DNA of 64,000 nucleotides. It comes from a virus. Numbering within the stretch: position 1 is the stretch's first letter; every line of letters starts with the position of its first letter. The stretch is taken from the IMG/VR virus record IMGVR_UViG_3300047480_000598, positions 62,001 to 126,000 of that record, one strand, 5' to 3'. The notes beneath the pieces were generated by a model. That model saw nothing but the letters and a program-made list of their open reading frames with translations. It ran no database searches and had not been told where the DNA came from. The translations under genes and the position numbers were made by a program. Positions 59,739-64,000 of the stretch are shown here, one piece after another.

Positions 59739-61333
59739 ATAGAAATACAGAGCATGTCCCATCAAGTAAAACAGGTACCGGGGGCGGAGGCGGAGGCCCT
59801 TATATAGGGAAAGTTGTAAGCCATCTAGATCCAACTTATATGGGCATGTTAGAAGTGGAACTACTACGACCGACAGGTAACTCGGGTACAGGTGCTCAAG
59901 GGCAGTTACATCAAGTTAAGATGATAACTCCGTTCTTTGGAACAACAGCATCTGAGTATTTAGGAGAAGATCCGGACGATTATAATAATACTCAAAAAAG
60001 TTACGGAATGTGGTTTGTCCCACCAGATGTAGGTTCATTAGTTCTTGTATTTTTTATTGACGGAGATGCAAAAAGAGGGTATTGGTATGGTTGTATTCCC
60101 GACGAAGGGATGAATATGATGTATCCTGGTATTGCAGCTACAGAAATGGTTGTTAACGGAAAAAATAAAGAACGTGTTCCTGTTGCAAATTATAACAAAG
60201 TTGTTCATAAAGAAGTTAAAGATGCATCGAAAGATGTAAAAAAACCAAAACATCCCTTTTCGGGAGTGTATGCAGGACAAGGGTTATTAAGAGATGATAT
60301 TCGAGGAATTACTACTAGTAGTGCAAGAAGAGAAGTACCGAGTATGGTATTTGGAGTATCAACACCGGGTCCTGTTGATAAACGACCGAATGCAAAAAAA
60401 GGAAGAGTAGGAAAGAAAGAACATCGAGTTAACGATATATTTGTTAGTAGATTAGGCGGTACTAGCCTTGTTTTTGATGACGGAGATGAACAATTCTTAA
60501 GAAAAAAACAAGCATCAGCAGGACCGCCGGATTATGCATCAGTTGGACAAGGAGAAACAGGTGGTGATGTTACTATTCCGCATAACGAGTTAGTTCGACT
60601 AAGAACAAGAACAGGTCATCAAATTTTATTGCATAACAGTGAAGATTTAATTTATATAGGAAATGCAAGAGGAACGGCATGGATTGAGCTAACAAGCAAC
60701 GGAAAAATCGACATTTATTCAGCTGATAGTATCAATATTCATAGTTCGATGGATTTAAATATCCGTGCAAATCGAGATATTAATTTAGAAGCAGGAAGAA
60801 ATCTTAACTTTAAAGCATTAAACGAATGCCATTTAGAAACATCGAAGAATCTTAATCTAGTAGTCGGCCAGAATGGAACTATTACTACAGAAAAGGGATT
60901 ATCAGTAAAAGTAAAAGATGGTAGTGTTAATACACAAACATCAAAAAATGTCACATTTAAGTGTGGTGGAAGTCATGTAATTACAGCAAAATCAATTAAT
61001 GCAAATGGTCCAACTGCGCCCGATGTGGAAGCTATTTCTACCTTAAAAACTCATGTATTGCCAACTGAAACTAAAGATGGAACAATCACATCGATAATGA
61101 GAAGAATGCCTACAAGAGAACCTTATCCTCATCACGAAAATTTAGATCCGGCTGCATATGTACCTAAAGCGACAGATAGAGATGTAGATGGTAGATATAA
61201 CGATGGATCCCAAAGTAAACCGTCAGAGACCTTAAAAACGCCGGCTGAATGGTGGACTAAAGCTAACGATAAGAATCCTCAATATACTACAAAAACTGAT
61301 CCGTTTATGAAGATCAGAGGAAAAGAAAAATGA
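59735..61333 (+). CDS. gp5: Baseplate hub spike protein gp5, without lysozyme domain
   Basis: A 532-residue protein. A Gly-rich start is followed by the OB-fold (YIGKVVSHLDPTYMGMLEVE, then MWFVPPDVGSLVLVFF and RGYWYGCIPDEGMNMMYPGI). The T4 lysozyme domain is absent, and a basic linker with KRPNAKKGRVGKKEHRVND-type residues takes its place. The C-terminal triple-stranded beta-helix begins at about residue 285 (RTRTGHQILLHNSEDLIYIG) and has the VxGx-like repeats DIYSADSINIHSSMDLNIRA. It forms the membrane-puncturing spike with the hub. The stop overlaps gp25 by 4 nt. Confidence 0.88.
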   Translation: MNRNTEHVPSSKTGTGGGGGGPYIGKVVSHLDPTYMGMLEVELLRPTGNSGTGAQGQLHQVKMITPFFGTTASEYLGEDPDDYNNTQKSYGMWFVPPDVGSLVLVFFIDGDAKRGYWYGCIPDEGMNMMYPGIAATEMVVNGKNKERVPVANYNKVVHKEVKDASKDVKKPKHPFSGVYAGQGLLRDDIRGITTSSARREVPSMVFGVSTPGPVDKRPNAKKGRVGKKEHRVNDIFVSRLGGTSLVFDDGDEQFLRKKQASAGPPDYASVGQGETGGDVTIPHNELVRLRTRTGHQILLHNSEDLIYIGNARGTAWIELTSNGKIDIYSADSINIHSSMDLNIRANRDINLEAGRNLNFKALNECHLETSKNLNLVVGQNGTITTEKGLSVKVKDGSVNTQTSKNVTFKCGGSHVITAKSINANGPTAPDVEAISTLKTHVLPTETKDGTITSIMRRMPTREPYPHHENLDPAAYVPKATDRDVDGRYNDGSQSKPSETLKTPAEWWTKANDKNPQYTTKTDPFMKIRGKEK

Positions 61334-61773
61334 GTTCAAACCCAAGTTTATACGATAAAACAATATTAAAGCCTGTAGCAAACGCCGATCGGGTTAGCTC
61401 AAAAATGTACAGAGGATTTAGTACAGTTAGTGAAAATACTGAAAATTATAGTTTATATGATTATCAGTTAATACAACAGGATATTTTGAATCATTTCTAT
61501 ATAAAACAAGGCGAGCGATTAATGAATCCAACATTCGGAACAATTATATGGGATTTAATATTTGAACCGTTAACTGACGAAGTTAAATCAATGATAACAA
61601 GAAATGTTGATGTGATCCTTAATAGCGATCCTAGAGTAAAAGCTGATCAAATTATTATTACTCCGTACGAATCTGGAATACAAATTGAATGTTTACTAAC
61701 TTATGTTCCGTATAACGTAAGTCAAGTAATGCAGTTAAAATTTGATCAAAATAACGGTTTAATTGTAGGATAA
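61330..61773 (+). CDS. gp25: Baseplate wedge protein gp25
   Basis: A 147-residue gp25/GPW-type wedge protein, similar in length to T4 gp25 (132). The central QQDILNHFYIKQGERLMNPT, with GTIIWDLIFEPL and LTDEVKSMITRNVDVILNSD, matches the family core that nucleates sheath and wedge assembly. Its ATG overlaps the gp5 stop. A short gap with its own late promoter follows before gp6. Confidence 0.95.
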   Translation: MSSNPSLYDKTILKPVANADRVSSKMYRGFSTVSENTENYSLYDYQLIQQDILNHFYIKQGERLMNPTFGTIIWDLIFEPLTDEVKSMITRNVDVILNSDPRVKADQIIITPYESGIQIECLLTYVPYNVSQVMQLKFDQNNGLIVG

Positions 61774-61793
61774 TATACGTACAAAATCGTTTC

Positions 61794-61801
61794 AATAAAT
61801 A
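61794..61801 (+). promoter_or_regulatory. Late promoter variant AATAAATA for gp6
   Basis: The plus strand reads AATAAATA 19 nt upstream of the gp6 ATG at 61821. The sequence TATACGTA, related to the palindromes at the two divergent junctions, lies just before it at about 61774-61781. Confidence 0.7.
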
Positions 61802-61820
61802 CACGTATTAGGGATTAAGT

Positions 61821-64000
61821 ATGAGTGTTACAGCTAGACAGAATAAAATTTTAGTTACAGAAGATTGGAAAAAAATATATCAATCTTTTAAAAATGCTGA
61901 TTTTCAAAGTTACGATTTTGAAAACTTACGCAGAACGATGATAGATTATCTTCGAACAAATTATCCTGAAGATTTCAATGATTACATCGAAAGTTCCGAA
62001 TATCTAGCACTTATCGATCTTATTGCGTTCCTTGGGCAAAGTATTGCATTTAGGGTAGATTTAAATGCTAGAGACAATTTCTTAGAGTTAGCAGAGCGAA
62101 GAGAAGCAATTTTAAGACTTGCAAGAACTATTAGCTATAATTCACGAAGAAATTCAGCAGCACAAGGATTATTAAAATTTTCAACCATTTCGACTACAGA
62201 AAGTGTTATTGATAGTAACGGTAGAAATTTAGCAGGACAATTTATTACCTGGAATGACTCGTCTAATGATAGCTGGTATGATCAGTTTATTAAGGTGATG
62301 AATGCAGCATTTCCTGCTACACAACAATTTGGAAAACCTTCAGATAAACGTGTAATATATTCAATCCCAACCGAGCAATACAGATTTCAAAGCATCAACG
62401 TGGGTGTGCCAATTTACGGATTTACTAAAACAGTATCCGGCCGCTCAATGAATTTTGAAATTACAAGCACTACATTTAAAGATCAAGATTTTATCTATGA
62501 GGAATCTCCTAGCTCCGGTAATACCCTGGCATGTGTGTATCGAGATGACGGAAGAGGTGCTGCAAGTCCTAGTTCTGGTTTCTTTTTAAATTTTGTTCAA
62601 GGTACATTAAATCAAGGTACATTTACTATTAATCAGCCGAGTACTAATGAGTCGGTAGACATCGATGCAATAAACATTAATAACACCGATGTCTGGTTAT
62701 ATAGATTAGATACTAGCGGGAACGAAGCCGAACAATGGACTTCAGTGTCTAATTTTGAAGCAAATAACATCATTTACAATAGTTTGAACAAAAATATTAG
62801 AAATATATTTTCAGTTATAACAAAAGCAGGTGACCGAGTTAGTTTGCAGTTTAGCGACGGATTATTCGGAAATTTACCTTTAGGTGATTTTAAAACTTAT
62901 TATCGAGTTAGCAACGGATTAGAATATACTATTAATCCTCAAGATATTCGATCAGTCGCATTAACGATTCCTTACACTTCAAATACCGGACAAGTAGAAA
63001 CATTAAGTATTACATTAAGTTTAACAAGCTCAATATCTAACGCATCGTCTACAGAAACAAATGCAAGTATTAAGGCAAATGCACCGGCAACTTATTATAC
63101 TCAAAACCGAATGATTACTGGCGAAGATTATAATATTAGTCCGTTATCAGTTAATTCTCAAGTTGTAAAAATTAAGTCTCTAAACAGAATTTCTAGCGGA
63201 ATTAGTAGATATTTTGACTTAGCCGATCCGACAGGAAAGTATAGTTCGGTGATGTTATTTGCTGACGACGGTGTTATCTACAGTGAAGAATACACATCAA
63301 AAATTAGATTTTCTTACAACTCAAAGACTGATATAGAAGGAATAATTTATAATCAAATATTTGAAATTCTAAGATCAGAAAGTTTAAAGAATTATTATTA
63401 CCTAAAGTTTAACAAGTATATCATTTTAAGTCTTACCGTTAAATGGAATAGACAAACGGAAGATTCAACCGCTTCGTCGGGGTCAATAATCGACGAAGCA
63501 GGTATAATTCGAAAAGTTGGATCATCATACACCGATAATGATTTAAAGTATTTTACTCCTGGTGCATTAGTAAAATTTGAATGTGCAACTGGGTTTTATT
63601 TTGATACTCTAAATAATAACATAATAAAACAAAATGCATCGAGCGAAATTATAGAAGGAGCAGTAACATCTCTGTGGGCAGAAGTAGTATCTGTGTACGA
63701 CGACGGAACCGCAACAGGGACTGGAGTATTATCTTCCGGGTATGGGCCTATAGTCCTTAATAAAAACATTCCGTCAAATGCGATTATTACTCAATTAATT
63801 CCAAAATGGAAAACAACAATTGATTCGTCTGTAATTACAACAATGGTTGATTTAATTTTTGCAAATAAACCTTTTGGTCTTAGGTACTCTGCAGAATTAC
63901 AAAATTGGAGAATAATTTTTGAATCAAATTTAAACTTGTATACTAACTTTAATTTAGGAAAACAAGGAGATTTAAGTAATACACAACAAGATTCTAGCTG
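61821..64000 (+). CDS. gp6: Baseplate wedge protein gp6, C-terminus cut by window edge
   Basis: The frame opens with ATG at 61821 and is open to the window end, 726 complete codons. The N-terminus (SYDFENLRRTMIDYLRTNYP, then EYLALIDLIAFLGQSIAFRV and FLELAERREAILRLARTISY) is the gp6 wedge core that dimerises to form the baseplate ring. The distal part continues in beta-rich blocks such as GDRVSLQFSDGLFGNLPLGD and ATYYTQNRMITGEDYNISPL. T4 gp6 is 660 residues, so this version is longer, as in marine relatives. It is last visible in the baseplate operon and has its own late promoter. Confidence 0.92.
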   Translation, partial: MSVTARQNKILVTEDWKKIYQSFKNADFQSYDFENLRRTMIDYLRTNYPEDFNDYIESSEYLALIDLIAFLGQSIAFRVDLNARDNFLELAERREAILRLARTISYNSRRNSAAQGLLKFSTISTTESVIDSNGRNLAGQFITWNDSSNDSWYDQFIKVMNAAFPATQQFGKPSDKRVIYSIPTEQYRFQSINVGVPIYGFTKTVSGRSMNFEITSTTFKDQDFIYEESPSSGNTLACVYRDDGRGAASPSSGFFLNFVQGTLNQGTFTINQPSTNESVDIDAININNTDVWLYRLDTSGNEAEQWTSVSNFEANNIIYNSLNKNIRNIFSVITKAGDRVSLQFSDGLFGNLPLGDFKTYYRVSNGLEYTINPQDIRSVALTIPYTSNTGQVETLSITLSLTSSISNASSTETNASIKANAPATYYTQNRMITGEDYNISPLSVNSQVVKIKSLNRISSGISRYFDLADPTGKYSSVMLFADDGVIYSEEYTSKIRFSYNSKTDIEGIIYNQIFEILRSESLKNYYYLKFNKYIILSLTVKWNRQTEDSTASSGSIIDEAGIIRKVGSSYTDNDLKYFTPGALVKFECATGFYFDTLNNNIIKQNASSEIIEGAVTSLWAEVVSVYDDGTATGTGVLSSGYGPIVLNKNIPSNAIITQLIPKWKTTIDSSVITTMVDLIFANKPFGLRYSAELQNWRIIFESNLNLYTNFNLGKQGDLSNTQQDSS

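Overview
The window is a gene-dense, low-GC segment of a T4-like myovirus. The identification rests on a near-complete T4 virion core visible by protein sequence: portal gp20, prohead core protein, protease gp21, scaffold gp22, major capsid gp23, baseplate proteins gp26, gp48, gp53, gp5, gp25 and gp6, recombination subunits gp46 and gp47, and late sigma factor gp55. The gene order, the very large pectin-lyase-like fibre proteins and a phage tryptophan-halogenase gene resemble marine T4-like phages (those of cyanobacteria or SAR11-type hosts). No photosynthesis gene is present here, so the host cannot be fixed.

Layout, left to right. 1-5277 (minus): one late operon led by a flavin-dependent halogenase, followed with 1-26 nt overlaps by two unknown proteins and four non-heme-iron oxygenase-like genes; the last one runs off the left edge. 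5300-40982 (minus): about 35 kb of tail-fibre and virion genes. They include proteins of 4031, 2508, 1454 and 1073 residues built from shuffled shared modules, and end in three tandem Gly/His-rich adhesin-like paralogues and a small fibre-assembly-like gene. 41078-49401 (minus): head cassette gp23, gp22, gp21, core protein, orf79, gp20, headed by a 778-residue tape-measure-like protein. 49427-50512 (plus): gp26 and an overlapping -1 frame extension that looks like a frameshifted tail-assembly chaperone. 50509-51259 (minus): a possible internal head protein. 51260-51797: about 540 bp with no convincing gene but with inverted and direct repeats. 51798-56102 (minus): gp55, gp47, gp46, orf87 and a SegE-like GIY-YIG protein from an early-type promoter. 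56151-64000 (plus): baseplate operon gp48, gp53, a hub protein, gp5, gp25 and gp6, with gp6 cut by the right edge.

Regulation can be read from the sequence. Copies of [T/A/G]ATAAATA, the T4 late -10 element, sit about 19-30 nt before the start of most structural transcription units, with longer leaders at a few. The gp55 operon, whose product recognises those promoters, has instead a TTGACT-N18-TATAGT early-type promoter. Rho-independent terminators separate the capsid block from the fibre block and the fibre block from the halogenase operon. The halogenase operon starts with a perfect late promoter, so these tailoring enzymes should be made alongside virion proteins.
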